In this document: in pieces, positions 9,370 to 18,162 of the stretch
Layout of the letters: every line of letters begins with the position of its first letter
How positions within the stretch are numbered: position 1 is the stretch's first letter
Assembly: GCF_000024365.1 (NCBI RefSeq)
Contig: NC_013235.1
Location: 4,092,001-4,156,000, forward strand
Source: Nakamurella multipartita DSM 44233
GTDB lineage: Bacteria > Actinomycetota > Actinomycetes > Mycobacteriales > Nakamurellaceae
Reading direction: 5' to 3'
Length of the DNA: 64,000 bases
The notes under the pieces: model-generated
What the model was told of the DNA's origin: nothing
The model's input: only the letters and a program-made list of their open reading frames with translations
The model's database searches: none
Position numbers and translations under genes: made by a program

Positions 9370-10302
9370 ATGACGACGACTTCATCGGCGCCCCCGTCCG
9401 AGACCGTAGCCAGCGGAGACGAGGCCCTGGTAGAACTGCTCCGTCTTTCGGGCCGGGGGTACACAGTGGTGCGCCACGTCCTGAACCAGCTCCCCTCCGG
9501 CCCCGCAGACCGGACCAGCGTGCTGGGTCCAATGGTGACCGAGCGCAAGCGCAGGCCGCTCCAGCTGTACCTGCTCCTTCTGACGGTCTGGCCGTGGCTT
9601 CAGAACCAGCAGCCACTGCCGAATATCGTTTGGGCCAGGGCTCTCACAACCGACACTGGTCGAATCTGGACGGCCACCAACGTCTCAGAGGCCTGGAATG
9701 ACCTAGAGGAACGCGGTCTCATCACTCGCGAACGAAAGTCGCGGGCCGTGCTGATCACACCCAGACGCGAGGACGGAAAAGCGCCCTACACCCCGCCCGG
9801 CGCAATCAAGAAGAACCATCGTGAGACATTCTTCATCCTGCCCGGGACCTTCTGGCGCGACGGCTGGTTCGAGAAACTCTCCATGCCAGGCTTGGCGATG
9901 CTGCTCATCATTGCCGGCCTGACCAGCGACAAACAGGAAGCGTGGTTGACCAACAAAGACGCCGGCAAGTGGTTCGGCCTCTCGCCTCGCAGCGTAGAGG
10001 CAGGCATCGAGGATCTCCGCACCAAGCACCTACTCGAGGAACGCGCCGAGTGGATCAAAGCCCCCCTCTCAGCCATTGGCGCCACACAGAGGCACTGGTA
10101 CCACCTCACGGGTGAATTTGACACCGATCAACGCCGTGCGCTTCAGGAGCGCACCCGCCAGGAAGTCCGGGCGCGCATGTCGGCCAGCGGAGCGCAAAAG
10201 GCGTCCGGCTCGACTATCAAGATCAAAAAGAAGGGTGCCGCGACGGGTGCCACCGCCGACCGGAAGGTCAAGAGACGCCGAAAGAGTGCTGAGGAATCAT
10301 GA
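9370..10302 (+). CDS. Unrecognised protein with winged-helix-like segments
   Basis: A 310-residue basic protein I cannot assign to a named family. Two stretches look like winged helix-turn-helix DNA-binding domains: residues about 70-135 (ATNVSEAWNDLEERGLITRE, then a beta-wing RAVLITPRR) and about 190-225 (LTNKDAGKWFGLSPRSVEAG, then LRTKHLLEE). The C-terminal 40 residues are rich in Lys, Arg, Ala and Ser and look disordered. Its last codons overlap the next gene by ATGA, so the two are probably translated together. It lies among IS remnants and uses more A/T-ending codons than the core genes, which suggests acquired DNA. A plasmid-replication or transfer regulator would be compatible but is not shown. 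Confidence 0.75.
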   Translation: MTTTSSAPPSETVASGDEALVELLRLSGRGYTVVRHVLNQLPSGPADRTSVLGPMVTERKRRPLQLYLLLLTVWPWLQNQQPLPNIVWARALTTDTGRIWTATNVSEAWNDLEERGLITRERKSRAVLITPRREDGKAPYTPPGAIKKNHRETFFILPGTFWRDGWFEKLSMPGLAMLLIIAGLTSDKQEAWLTNKDAGKWFGLSPRSVEAGIEDLRTKHLLEERAEWIKAPLSAIGATQRHWYHLTGEFDTDQRRALQERTRQEVRARMSASGAQKASGSTIKIKKKGAATGATADRKVKRRRKSAEES

Positions 10303-10430
10303 AAACACTCGCCCGCGAGGTAGGCCGCACAGTACGGACGGCCATCGGCGGATGGGGCCCCACCGCCCGGTTAGTGATCTTGCTTGTTGTAATGACTGCC
10401 TGTGTAGTCGCCTATCAGAAGATCTACTGA
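10299..10430 (+). CDS. 43-residue single-pass membrane peptide
   Basis: A small frame from the ATG at 10299, which overlaps the stop of the winged-helix gene (ATGA), to a TGA at 10430. The product begins MKTLAREVGRTVRTAIGGWG and continues into one hydrophobic segment (ARLVILLVVMTACVVAY) with a short QKIY tail, consistent with a basic N-terminus inside and one transmembrane helix. No family recognised. The tight overlap is the main evidence that it is translated. Function unknown. Confidence 0.6.
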   Translation: MKTLAREVGRTVRTAIGGWGPTARLVILLVVMTACVVAYQKIY

Positions 10431-10618
10431 CCTCGTGCCCCTGGCCAGGCGGGCCAGAATGCGTACCCTCCTCGCCGATCGAGGAACTGTCGGTCGGTGA
10501 CCGCGATCTGACGTACTACGCCGGTCAGATCAGCAGCGGTACGCCGGTCAGATTGTTGACCGGCGCTCTACATGGCGATGTTGGCATCGTCGTTGTTGAC
10601 GATGGTCTGGGTGTTGAA

Positions 10619-10651
10619 AGGCCCCGCCCGGTGGTGGTGGGCGGGGCCTTG
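10619..10651. terminator. GC-rich hairpin downstream of the interrupted ATPase gene
   Basis: A 10-base stem, ggccccgccc paired with gggcggggcc, with a short ggtggtggt loop and flanked by aa and tt. For the minus strand it lies about 40 bases beyond the original stop (10688-10690) of the ATPase gene, fitting an intrinsic terminator of the host element. Confidence 0.6.
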
Positions 10652-10687
10652 GTGGTCATGGCGGCGGGGTCGTCGTCAATGTGAGGG

Positions 10688-10748
10688 TCATTCGCCTCCG
10701 GTTTCGGCGATCGCGGCCCGGGCTGATTTCTCGTCGACGATGGCCTGG
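10688..10748 (-). pseudogene. Last 19 codons of the ExeA/TniB-like ATPase, cut off by the IS21-type element
   Basis: On the minus strand these bases encode AIVDEKSARAAIAETGGE and a TGA. Joined to 17404-18162, after removing the element and one 4-base ctgg copy, they continue the frame AAFARNQ without a break. A tail of this kind (xIVDExSARxA) is what ExeA-like transposition ATPases normally end with. This shows that the gene was intact before IS21 insertion. Confidence 0.85.
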
Positions 10749-10918
10749 TGTCAGCGGTCATGAAATTCCCCAGGTCGGGGTGGGTGTCCGTCACGTAATT
10801 CCCCACCCTGGTGCGTCACGTAATTCCCCATGGGGACGACGGCGTGCCGTCGGCTGGTGGGTCCTGCTCGCAGTTCACGCTCACCGCCGGCCGTCAGGTG
10901 GCCCGGACGGGAGCGGTG

Positions 10919-12475
10919 ATGGGCAGGAGGAGCTTCGACGTGGTGGATCTGCTGGAGTTGTTCACGCACTGGGAGGCGGGCCGGTCTCAGTCGCAGATCG
11001 CGGACAGCCTCAACCTCGATCGGAAGACAGTGCGCAAGTACACGGCGCCGCTGGTGCAGCGGGGCCTGGTGCCCGGCGGCCCGCCGGTCGGCGAGCAGGT
11101 ATGGGAGCAGCGGATCGCGCAGTGGTTTCCTCAGGTGGTCGACCGAAGGTTGCGGCAGGTGACTTGGCCGCAGATTGAGGCGCATCGGGATTACATCGTC
11201 GAGCAACTCGGCGAGGGCGTGACGGTGGCGACGATCAGCCAGCGGCTGACCGATGAGCATGGGCTGATCGCGTCGGAGTCGTCGGTGCGGCGATGGATGA
11301 ACGCGAACCTGACCGAGCAGGTCGCCCGTCACCGGGCGTCGCCGCCGCGGCCGCCGGTGGAACCGGGCAGCGAAGCACAGATCGACTACGGCGCTCTGGG
11401 GTCGTGGGTCGACCCGGCCACCGACCGGCGGCGGACGTTGTGGGCGTTCGTGATGGTGCTGGCATGTTCCCGGCTGATGTTCGTGCACCCGGTGCTCCGG
11501 TTGGACCAGACATCCTGGTGTGCAAGCCATGTGCTCGCGTTCGAGTACTTCCAGGGTTGCGTGGCCCGGCTGGTGCCGGACAATCTGAAGACCGGAGTCG
11601 ACCGGCCGGACCTGTACGACCCGAGGATGAACCGGGCCTACGCCGAGCTGGCCAGCCATTACGGTGTGCTGCCCGACCCGGCGCGGGTCCGAAAGCCCAA
11701 GGACAAGGCCCGGGTAGAACGGGCCATGCCTTACGTGCGTGACTCGTTCTGGCGGGGCCGCACTTTCACCAGCCTGCAACAGATCCAGCAGGCCGCCGTG
11801 GTCTGGTGTGACGAGGTCGCGAACGTCCGCAAACACCGCAGCCTGGACGGCGCAACGCCCCGGTCGGTCTTCGACGCCGTCGAGGCCCCGGCTCTGCAAC
11901 CGTTGCCGCGCAACGAGTTCGTCCTCGCGACCTGGTCGGTCGGCAAAGTAGGGGTTGATTGCCACCTCAAAGTAGGCCCCGCTCTCTACTCGGTGCCGTG
12001 GCGGCTGATCGGACAGCAGTTGCACGCTCGGACGGCCGGCGGCACGGTGCAGATCCTGCACGAGAACAAGGTCGTGGCCACCCACATCAGGCTGCCCAGG
12101 GGACGGGCGACCGACTTCGAGCACTACCCGCCGGAGAAGATCGCGTTCCACATGCGCAACCCGACCTGGTGCCGCAACGAGGCAAGCAAGATCGGTCCGG
12201 CGACCGCCGCCGTCATCGACGAGCTGATGGAGCACACCGCGATCCACCGGCTCCGCTCGGCCCAAGGCATCATCGGCCTGGCCGGCCGTCCCGGCATCGG
12301 CCCGGACCGGCTGGAAGCGGCTTGCGCCCGCGCGTTGGCCGTCGGCGATCCCCGCTACCGGACGATCAAGGGGATCCTCGCGGTGCACGCCGAAACCCCA
12401 CCGGCCGAACCCACCGCCGGCGCTGCCGCGGACACACCCGCGTTCCTGCGCGGACCCGAGCAACTCCTCGGCTAA
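10919..12475 (+). CDS. istA: IS21-family transposase IstA
   Basis: A 518-residue transposase. An N-terminal helix-turn-helix (GRSQSQIADSLNLDRKTVRK) is followed by a second HTH and the rve catalytic core, with Asp in SEAQIDYGALGSWV, Asp in VPDNLKTGV and Glu in KDKARVERAM; a beta-barrel C-terminal part follows. I chose the ATG at 10919 (GGGAG upstream) over the frame start at 10811, which would run through the terminal repeats of the element. The gene is intact and is followed after 133 bases by istB. Confidence 0.9.
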   Translation: MGRRSFDVVDLLELFTHWEAGRSQSQIADSLNLDRKTVRKYTAPLVQRGLVPGGPPVGEQVWEQRIAQWFPQVVDRRLRQVTWPQIEAHRDYIVEQLGEGVTVATISQRLTDEHGLIASESSVRRWMNANLTEQVARHRASPPRPPVEPGSEAQIDYGALGSWVDPATDRRRTLWAFVMVLACSRLMFVHPVLRLDQTSWCASHVLAFEYFQGCVARLVPDNLKTGVDRPDLYDPRMNRAYAELASHYGVLPDPARVRKPKDKARVERAMPYVRDSFWRGRTFTSLQQIQQAAVVWCDEVANVRKHRSLDGATPRSVFDAVEAPALQPLPRNEFVLATWSVGKVGVDCHLKVGPALYSVPWRLIGQQLHARTAGGTVQILHENKVVATHIRLPRGRATDFEHYPPEKIAFHMRNPTWCRNEASKIGPATAAVIDELMEHTAIHRLRSAQGIIGLAGRPGIGPDRLEAACARALAVGDPRYRTIKGILAVHAETPPAEPTAGAAADTPAFLRGPEQLLG

Positions 12476-12608
12476 CTCCGCTCCGACGGGCCCCGCTCGG
12501 GTGGCCGGTCCAGCCCCGGGCCAGCTTCGGCGGTTGGCCCGCCCCACGCTCACCGGACTTCGTTTCCTTTGTCTTCCTTCTACTCTCATCGAGAGGAAAC
12601 ACCACACA

Positions 12609-12938
12609 ATGACGATCCTGGACCCATCGCTGCGGGACGCGTTACGCACCCTCAAGCTCACCGGGATGCTGCAGACCCTGGACGCCCGGCTGACCCAGAC
12701 CCGCGACGGCACCCTGGGCCACCTGGAGTTCCTGCAGGTCCTGTGCGAGGACGAGATCGCCCGCCGGGAGACCGCTGCCCTGGCCCGCCGCGTCCGCCGC
12801 GCCCGGTTCGAAGAACAGGTCACCCTCGAAGGCTTTGACTTCGCCGCGAACCCGAAGATCCCCGCCCCGCAGATCCGGGGCCTGGCCGCCCTACGCTGGC
12901 TGGGCGCCGGCGAATCGGTCATCCTGTTCGGCCCGGTC
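12609..12938 (+). pseudogene. istB: IstB helper ATPase, N-terminal part
   Basis: The first 110 codons of IstB, from the ATG at 12609 (GAGAGGAAA upstream) to ESVILFGPV. The frame is cut precisely before the Gly-x-Gly-Lys-Thr of the Walker A motif by the Tn554-like element, after which an unrelated stop follows at 12954. The C-terminal part is at 16883-17333; together they would give a 258-residue IstB of normal length. No functional ATPase can be made. Confidence 0.92.
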
Positions 12939-13057
12939 GTTATCCCCGGTTCCTGACGCGCCCTCATCACTGTCATCACCGAGCCCTGTCCTGACGTCCT
13001 GCCATCGTCGTTTCCTCGCAATCAGCGGGTCTTCTTCGACGAGATGGAACGGCAACG

Positions 13058-14239
13058 ATGGCGCAGAGCGTGATGGCCCGACCCGACGGCGGGCCTCGCA
13101 CGTGGACGGTGATCGATCAGGGATACCGGACGGTCGGACCGGTCGAGGAGTGGCTGGAGGCCCACCGGCATCTTTGGTCGCCGAACACGGTCCGCGGGTA
13201 CGCGACCGCGCTGAGCCAGTGGTGGACGTTCCTTGAACAGCGGGCCGAGTCCGGGCGGTGGAACGAGATCGGCGTGCCGACGGTGTCGGCGTTCGTGTCC
13301 TGGATGCGCAACGGGCGCCGGGTCGAGCGTTCCCTGGTGCCGGAGGACGGGCCGTCGCCGGAGACGATGCAGGCGCGGCTGGCCGCGGTCATCTCCTTCT
13401 ACACGTGGCACGAAGCCGTGTCCGGCGTTCCGGTGGCCGGCCGGTTGATGCGTGGAGCGCCGCGGCGGGCAGTGGCCCGGGGGCTGCTGTCCCATCTGGA
13501 TGCCCGCTCGGGGCCCGCTCCGACGTCGCTGGTCCGGGTGCGCCGCAGCCGGCGGCATCGTCCGCCGTTGCTGATGCCCCAGCAGATCCAGGCGATCCTG
13601 GATGGCTGCGCCACCTACGATCCAGACACCGGTGAATGGGTCGGAAACCTGCGTGACCGGCTGCTTTTCGCCGTTCTTGCGGAGAGCGGCATGCGGATCG
13701 GCGAGGCGTTGGGTTTGCGGATCAGCGACTTCGTGATGGGTCGCGGCGGCACCCCGTTCATCGAGATCGTGCCTCGCGCGGACAACACCAATGGGGCGCG
13801 GGTGAAGATGATGCGTCCCCGCCGGGTCTACGTCGGCGCCGATCTCGAGCGGCTGTTCGCCGACTACCTGACCCTCCTGGCCTGCACAGCAGCCGATATG
13901 GGCATCGCGGTGGCGGCGGACTCGCCGCTGCTGGTCAACCTGCAACGGCCGCCGCTGCTGGCTGCGCTGCACGAGGGCACCGTCCGCGACAAGACGGCCG
14001 CGCTGCGGAAGAAGGGGATCGGCCCGCCCGGGTGGACCCCGCACTGGTTCAGGCATAGCCACGCGACCGCGTTGCTGCTGGCCGGCACGGCGGAGTGGGT
14101 GGTGTCCCGTCGGCTGGGGCACGCCCACGTCCAGACCACGCTGGACCTCTACGGCTGGGTCCGCGAGGACGAGGCGCTGCGGGCGGCGGCGAACTGGACG
14201 TCGTACGCGTCCAATTGGCGGGTGACCGATGCGCCGTGA
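13058..14239 (+). CDS. tnpA: TnpA-like tyrosine recombinase
   Basis: A 393-residue phage-integrase-family recombinase. An N-terminal SAM-like DNA-binding domain (PNTVRGYATALSQWWTFLE) is followed by the catalytic domain, in which Arg (ESGMRIGEALGLR), His-x-x-Arg (HWFRHSHAT), the second His (RRLGHAHVQTT) and Tyr (LDLYGW) are all present. In Tn554 such a protein acts with TnpB to cut and join at a short core. Its last codons overlap the start of the next gene by 11 bases, so tnpA and tnpB are coupled. Confidence 0.9.
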   Translation: MAQSVMARPDGGPRTWTVIDQGYRTVGPVEEWLEAHRHLWSPNTVRGYATALSQWWTFLEQRAESGRWNEIGVPTVSAFVSWMRNGRRVERSLVPEDGPSPETMQARLAAVISFYTWHEAVSGVPVAGRLMRGAPRRAVARGLLSHLDARSGPAPTSLVRVRRSRRHRPPLLMPQQIQAILDGCATYDPDTGEWVGNLRDRLLFAVLAESGMRIGEALGLRISDFVMGRGGTPFIEIVPRADNTNGARVKMMRPRRVYVGADLERLFADYLTLLACTAADMGIAVAADSPLLVNLQRPPLLAALHEGTVRDKTAALRKKGIGPPGWTPHWFRHSHATALLLAGTAEWVVSRRLGHAHVQTTLDLYGWVREDEALRAAANWTSYASNWRVTDAP

Positions 14240-16388
14240 ACCGGGCGGGGGCCTTCGGCCCGCCGAGGACCTGGATCCCGTTCATCGGCTCTGGCTGGAG
14301 CTGCCCGAGCAGTGGCGGGGTCCGGTGATCGGACCCGGCATCGCGAACTGGGACCGGATCACCGAAAACGGCGACAGGCGAATCGATCTGACTGGGCTGC
14401 CTGACCCGTTCCCGGCCGAACTCGCGTGGATGGCGCACTGGCAGTCCGTCGACGGGACCCGATCGACGGTGCTGGCGATGAACCAGCTGGCCAACATCCT
14501 GCGCCGCGCCATCCGCGAGGGGCACCCGTTCCCCACCTCGATGCTGGCCTTGGACTGGGAGACGGCCTCGGCGTTGCAGGGGTGGTTCTACGCGCACCGC
14601 TGGGGGCGGCTCCCACCCAAGGACAGCCGTAGCCGGCTGCGGGTGCTGTTCCGGTTCGCCCGGCAGGCGTTGATCGCCCGCTGCCACGATGGCCCGTGGT
14701 GGACGCTCGACGAGTGGCATCCACGTTGTGATCCGCGGATACCGCTGTCGACCCGGGAACCACAGGCCAACTACGGGTGCTCGCCCGGGCAGATCACCCA
14801 GCCCTGGCTCCGGGAAGCCGTCAAGTGGTACCTGGGGACCCAACTGGAGTCCGGGGCGCTGCGCTGGACGACCGTGAGCCAGGACCGGATGAATTGCCTG
14901 CGCCGGTTCGACGTCTGGCTGACCAGTTGCCTGGACGATCCCATCGAGGTGCTCGGCGATCCAGCGGCGGCCGCCGGGCAGGCGGACAGATATCGACGTT
15001 GGGCCATGGAACCGGGCCACCGGAAGACCGGCACGTTCGACCGTCGGACGCCCCCGAAGCCGGCCCACCCGCGCCTGATCAACGACGACATCCGGGCAGT
15101 GGCAGATCTGTTCACCTTCATGGTGGCCAACCGAGACCGGGCCCACATCGTCACCGGATACGCCGTCTGGGATCGGGTCACCGACACCCACGTGGCCGGA
15201 TGGTTCCGCCAGGTCTCCCGCATCCCGCGGACACCCACCCTGAACGACCGGCACTACGTCGACGACCACGCGCTCGCCCAGATTCCGGGTGCGCTGCCGT
15301 TGCTGGGCTTGCCCCGGGACCAACAGATGACGATCACCCGGGGCGACGGCACCCAGGTTCTCGCCGCCGGCTTCGACGATCCGCAGGCGATGCGGATGAT
15401 CCTGCTGCAGATCCTGACCGGGCGTCGGTCCAGCGAGATCCGCACGTGCGAGTTCGATTGCCTGTCACCGGCTCCCGATATCTCGGTGCAGTCCGGGCAG
15501 GACCAGGAAGTCGTCCGGTTCCGCTACGCCCAAAGCAAGATCGACACCGCGCCGGACACCATCCTGGTCGACCGCGAGGTCTCCGCGGTCATCGAGGAGC
15601 AGCAGCGTTGGGTCCGCGAACACCTGCCGGAGTTCGAACCGCGGCATCTGTTCGTGCAGCGGACCGGGAACCGCAACGGCGACAAGCCCTACCCGCCGGG
15701 AACCTACAACTGGATGCTCCGGGAGCTCAGCAACGTCGCGCGGATCACCGACGGCCAGGGCCGGCAACTGCAACTGAGCAACACGCACCGGTTCCGACAC
15801 ACCAAGCTCACTCGGCTCGCCGAACTCGGCCTGCCCATCCACGTCCTGCAGCGGTACGCCGGGCACGCCACACCGACCATGTCGATGCACTACGTGGCGC
15901 AGCGCGAGGAACACGCCGAGCAGGCGTTCCTGGCCACCGTCAAGCTGCGGGCCGACGGCAGCCGGGTCCAGTTCTCCCGTGAGGACCACGACGGCCTGCA
16001 CCTGCTCGACCGGGCCGACCGGTTCCTGCCCAACGGCTGGTGCCTGCTGCCCCCGCTCCAATCCTGCGACAAGGGCAACGCATGTTTGAGCTGCTCGGTC
16101 TTCGTCACCGACGCGACCCACGAGCCGACACTACGACGCCAACAGGCCGAGACCGAAGCGTTGATCACACGCACAACCAACGCGTTTCGGGAGAAGCACG
16201 GTCGCGCCATGCCCGAGGACAATGTTTGGCTCGCGCAGCGTCGAGCCGAGCAAGCGGCGCTCACCCGGCTGTTGGACACGATGGCCGACCACCCCGAACG
16301 GGCGGTGCAAGGAGGCGGATGCGGCGCACCTCCGACAGGCCCGGTGCCCCTGGCACTCACCGGACCCAGGCGCAGGACCCGGCCATGA
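14229..16388 (+). CDS. tnpB: TnpB-like tyrosine recombinase
   Basis: A 719-residue protein, near the 630 residues of Tn554 TnpB but longer. The C-terminal recombinase domain has Arg in LTGRRSSEIRT, His-x-x-Arg in HRFRHTKLTRLA, His in RYAGHATPTMSMHY and the tyrosine in the same block. Beyond it lies a Cys-containing segment, LQSCDKGNACLSCSVF, that could bind a metal. The ATG at 14229 lies inside tnpA. The stop overlaps the ATG of tnpC (ATGA). Confidence 0.88.
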   Translation: MRREPGGGLRPAEDLDPVHRLWLELPEQWRGPVIGPGIANWDRITENGDRRIDLTGLPDPFPAELAWMAHWQSVDGTRSTVLAMNQLANILRRAIREGHPFPTSMLALDWETASALQGWFYAHRWGRLPPKDSRSRLRVLFRFARQALIARCHDGPWWTLDEWHPRCDPRIPLSTREPQANYGCSPGQITQPWLREAVKWYLGTQLESGALRWTTVSQDRMNCLRRFDVWLTSCLDDPIEVLGDPAAAAGQADRYRRWAMEPGHRKTGTFDRRTPPKPAHPRLINDDIRAVADLFTFMVANRDRAHIVTGYAVWDRVTDTHVAGWFRQVSRIPRTPTLNDRHYVDDHALAQIPGALPLLGLPRDQQMTITRGDGTQVLAAGFDDPQAMRMILLQILTGRRSSEIRTCEFDCLSPAPDISVQSGQDQEVVRFRYAQSKIDTAPDTILVDREVSAVIEEQQRWVREHLPEFEPRHLFVQRTGNRNGDKPYPPGTYNWMLRELSNVARITDGQGRQLQLSNTHRFRHTKLTRLAELGLPIHVLQRYAGHATPTMSMHYVAQREEHAEQAFLATVKLRADGSRVQFSREDHDGLHLLDRADRFLPNGWCLLPPLQSCDKGNACLSCSVFVTDATHEPTLRRQQAETEALITRTTNAFREKHGRAMPEDNVWLAQRRAEQAALTRLLDTMADHPERAVQGGGCGAPPTGPVPLALTGPRRRTRP

Positions 16389-16840
16389 CCGACGCGAACG
16401 CGAAACGCGCCGCGACGCTGACCGCCGCAGCCAAAGCGAAATCAGCCGCGAAGACCCAGGCCGCCGAGCAAGGCATCCGCGCGCTGGTCAAACGGGGCGA
16501 GTCCGTCACCTTCCAGGCCGTTCAACGGGAAGCCGGCGTCTCGCACGCCTTCCTCTACGGCAGCCCGGACCTCCGCGCGCGGATCGAGCACCTACGTTCC
16601 CGCGGCCGCCCGGGACCGACGCCAGCCAACCCACCGGACTCGGAAAGCACGCTCGTCCTGAGCCTGACCGCCCAGATCACCCAGCTCAAGAAGCGGCACC
16701 GGCAAGAGATCCAGACCCTCAAAGACGCGCTCGCGCAAGCCCACGGGGAGAACCTTGAACTTCGCCGCGAACTCGCCCGCAAGGGCAGCTGCGCCCGGCA
16801 CCACACCGCTCACGTTGCATCGATCGCAGAAACGTCATGA
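16385..16840 (+). CDS. tnpC: TnpC/DUF6262-like small transposition protein
   Basis: A 151-residue, highly basic protein. The N-terminal part is Ala/Lys-rich, the middle has a helix-turn-helix (TFQAVQREAGVSHAFLYGS), and the end is a predicted coiled coil (residues about 100-140, TAQITQLKKRHRQEIQTLKD). Tn554 TnpC, about 125 residues, influences the orientation and frequency of transposition. Overlap with tnpB by ATGA supports co-translation. Confidence 0.8.
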   Translation: MTDANAKRAATLTAAAKAKSAAKTQAAEQGIRALVKRGESVTFQAVQREAGVSHAFLYGSPDLRARIEHLRSRGRPGPTPANPPDSESTLVLSLTAQITQLKKRHRQEIQTLKDALAQAHGENLELRRELARKGSCARHHTAHVASIAETS

Positions 16841-16882
16841 CCAGCGCAAATGTCGCTCGCAGGAGCCCAAACCGTCGATAAC

Positions 16883-17333
16883 GGTCGGGGTCGGCAAGAC
16901 CCACGTCGCCCAAGCCCTCGGGCACCTCGTCGCCCGGCGGGGCGGCGAGGTCCGCTTCGCCAAGACCAGCCGGGTGCTGGCCGACCTCGCCGGCGGGCAC
17001 GCAGACCGCACCTGGGGTGCCCGGGTCCGCGAGTACACCCGACCCGCCGTCCTGATCCTGGACGACTTCGCCCTCCGGGAGCACACCGCCGCCCAGGCCG
17101 ACGACCTCTACGAGCTCATCTCGGAGCGGGCCGTGCACCACCGGCCGCTGGTGCTGACCAGCAACCGCAAGCCAATCGACTGGTACCCGCTGTTCCCGAA
17201 CCCCGTCGTCGCCGAGAGCCTGCTCGACCGACTGATCAACACCAGCCACCAGGTCCTCATGGACGGACCGTCCTACCGGCCCCGCAAGCGGCCCGGGCGA
17301 GCCGACTCGACACCACCGCCCGCCGACCGGTAG
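16883..17333 (+). pseudogene. istB: IstB helper ATPase, C-terminal part
   Basis: Continues IstB from GVGKTHVAQALGHLV (Walker A) through VLILDDFALRE (Walker B) and LTSNRKPIDWY (sensor) to DSTPPPADR. It is separated from its start by the Tn554-like element. The open frame upstream to 16755 lies in the transposon and is not part of the protein. Confidence 0.9.
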
Positions 17334-17403
17334 AACCAGACCAGCAGGGCCGACCTGGGGAATTACGTGACAGCAGCCCTGGGGAATTTCGTGACTGATG
17401 ACA

Positions 17404-18162
17404 CTGGTTGCGGGCGAACGCCGCGGTCAGGGCGTTGATCGCGAGGTTGTTGATGGCGCGGGGGTAGCCGCGGGCGGCGTTGTGGATCAGGGTGGTGGCG
17501 TCGCCGCTGAACAGGGTGTCGCTGCGGCCGGCGATCTTGAGGTGGTGGGTGAGGTAGTCCGCGGTTTCCTGGTCGGTCATCCCGGTCAGGGTGCAGCGCA
17601 CCGAGATCCGTTGGTCCAGCGCGGCGAGCACGCCGAGGCGCAGCCGGTGCCGCAGGGTGGGTTGCCCGACGAGCAGCGCGGCGAACGGGCTGCCGGAGTC
17701 CATGTCGTGGTTGGACAGCATGCGCAGTGCTTCGAGTTGCTGGTTGTCCAACAGGTGCGCCTCATCGATCACGACCACGGGGGTGCGGCCGCGTTCGGCG
17801 TGTTCGGCCGCGAGGGCGTCGGCGGCTTGCGGGGCCAGGATCGAGGTGTAGAACGACGGGGTCCGGCCCAGGGCGGCGACGATGTGGTGGAGCATGCCGC
17901 GGACCCCGACGGACGGGTTGGGCAGGTAGATGACGACGTGCCGGCTGCTGTCCAGGGCGGCGGTGGCGGCGCGGACGGCGACGGTCTTGCCGGCGCCGAC
18001 CTCGCCGGTGATCACGCCGAGGGCGTGTTGGTCGACGCACCAGCTGATCCGGGCGATCGCTTCGCCCAGTCCGCGGTGCCGATGCAGCATGCCCGGGGCC
18101 AGGTTCCGGCCGAACGGCATCCGGGTGAAGCCGTAGTGGGCCTGAAGGCGTTGCACGCTCAC
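17404..18162 (-). pseudogene. ExeA/TniB-like AAA ATPase of the host element, main part
   Basis: Encodes about 252 residues of a transposition helper ATPase from a GTG at 18162. Walker A is GEVGAGKTVAVRA, Walker B is VVVIDEAHLLD, and LVGQPTLRHRLRL is the sensor block of the ExeA family. Its start overlaps the transposase stop by GTGA. The original C-terminus (19 codons) lies at 10688-10748, displaced by the IS21-type element. The frame now runs into IS21 and ends at 17257 with an unrelated tail, so a protein with an altered C-terminus could still be made. Confidence 0.88.

Larger units (their letters stand above)
12939..16882. mobile_element. Tn554-like transposon (tnpA-tnpB-tnpC) without cargo
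   Basis: A 3.9-kb element bounded by gttatc at 12939-12944 and gataac at 16877-16882. Read inward, both ends are GTTATC, two variable bases, then CGGTT. The short core ggtc is present on both sides (12935-12938 and 16883-16886). It carries two tyrosine recombinases and a small TnpC/DUF6262-like protein in overlapping frames, the gene set of Tn554. Only 42 bases separate tnpC from the right end, so no resistance or other passenger gene is present. Removing it with one ggtc copy restores GPVGVGKTH in istB. Confidence 0.88.
10749..17403. mobile_element. IS21-type element, itself carrying a Tn554-like insertion
   Basis: Ends are TGTCAGCGGTCATGAAATTC at the left and, on the reverse strand, TGTCATCAGTCACGAAATTC at the right, both continuing CCCAGG. 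Further internal repeats of cacgtaattcccca follow at both ends, as in the multiple transposase-binding sites of the IS21 family. A 4-base direct repeat, ctgg (10745-10748 and 17404-17407), flanks it. Without the 3.9-kb insert the element would be about 2.7 kb with istA and istB. Since istB is broken, it can move only with IstB supplied in trans. Confidence 0.93.

Noticed and set aside
10751-13021. A 756-codon minus-strand frame through istA
   Set aside because: Antisense of istA and the IS21 terminal repeats; composition is that of a shadow frame.
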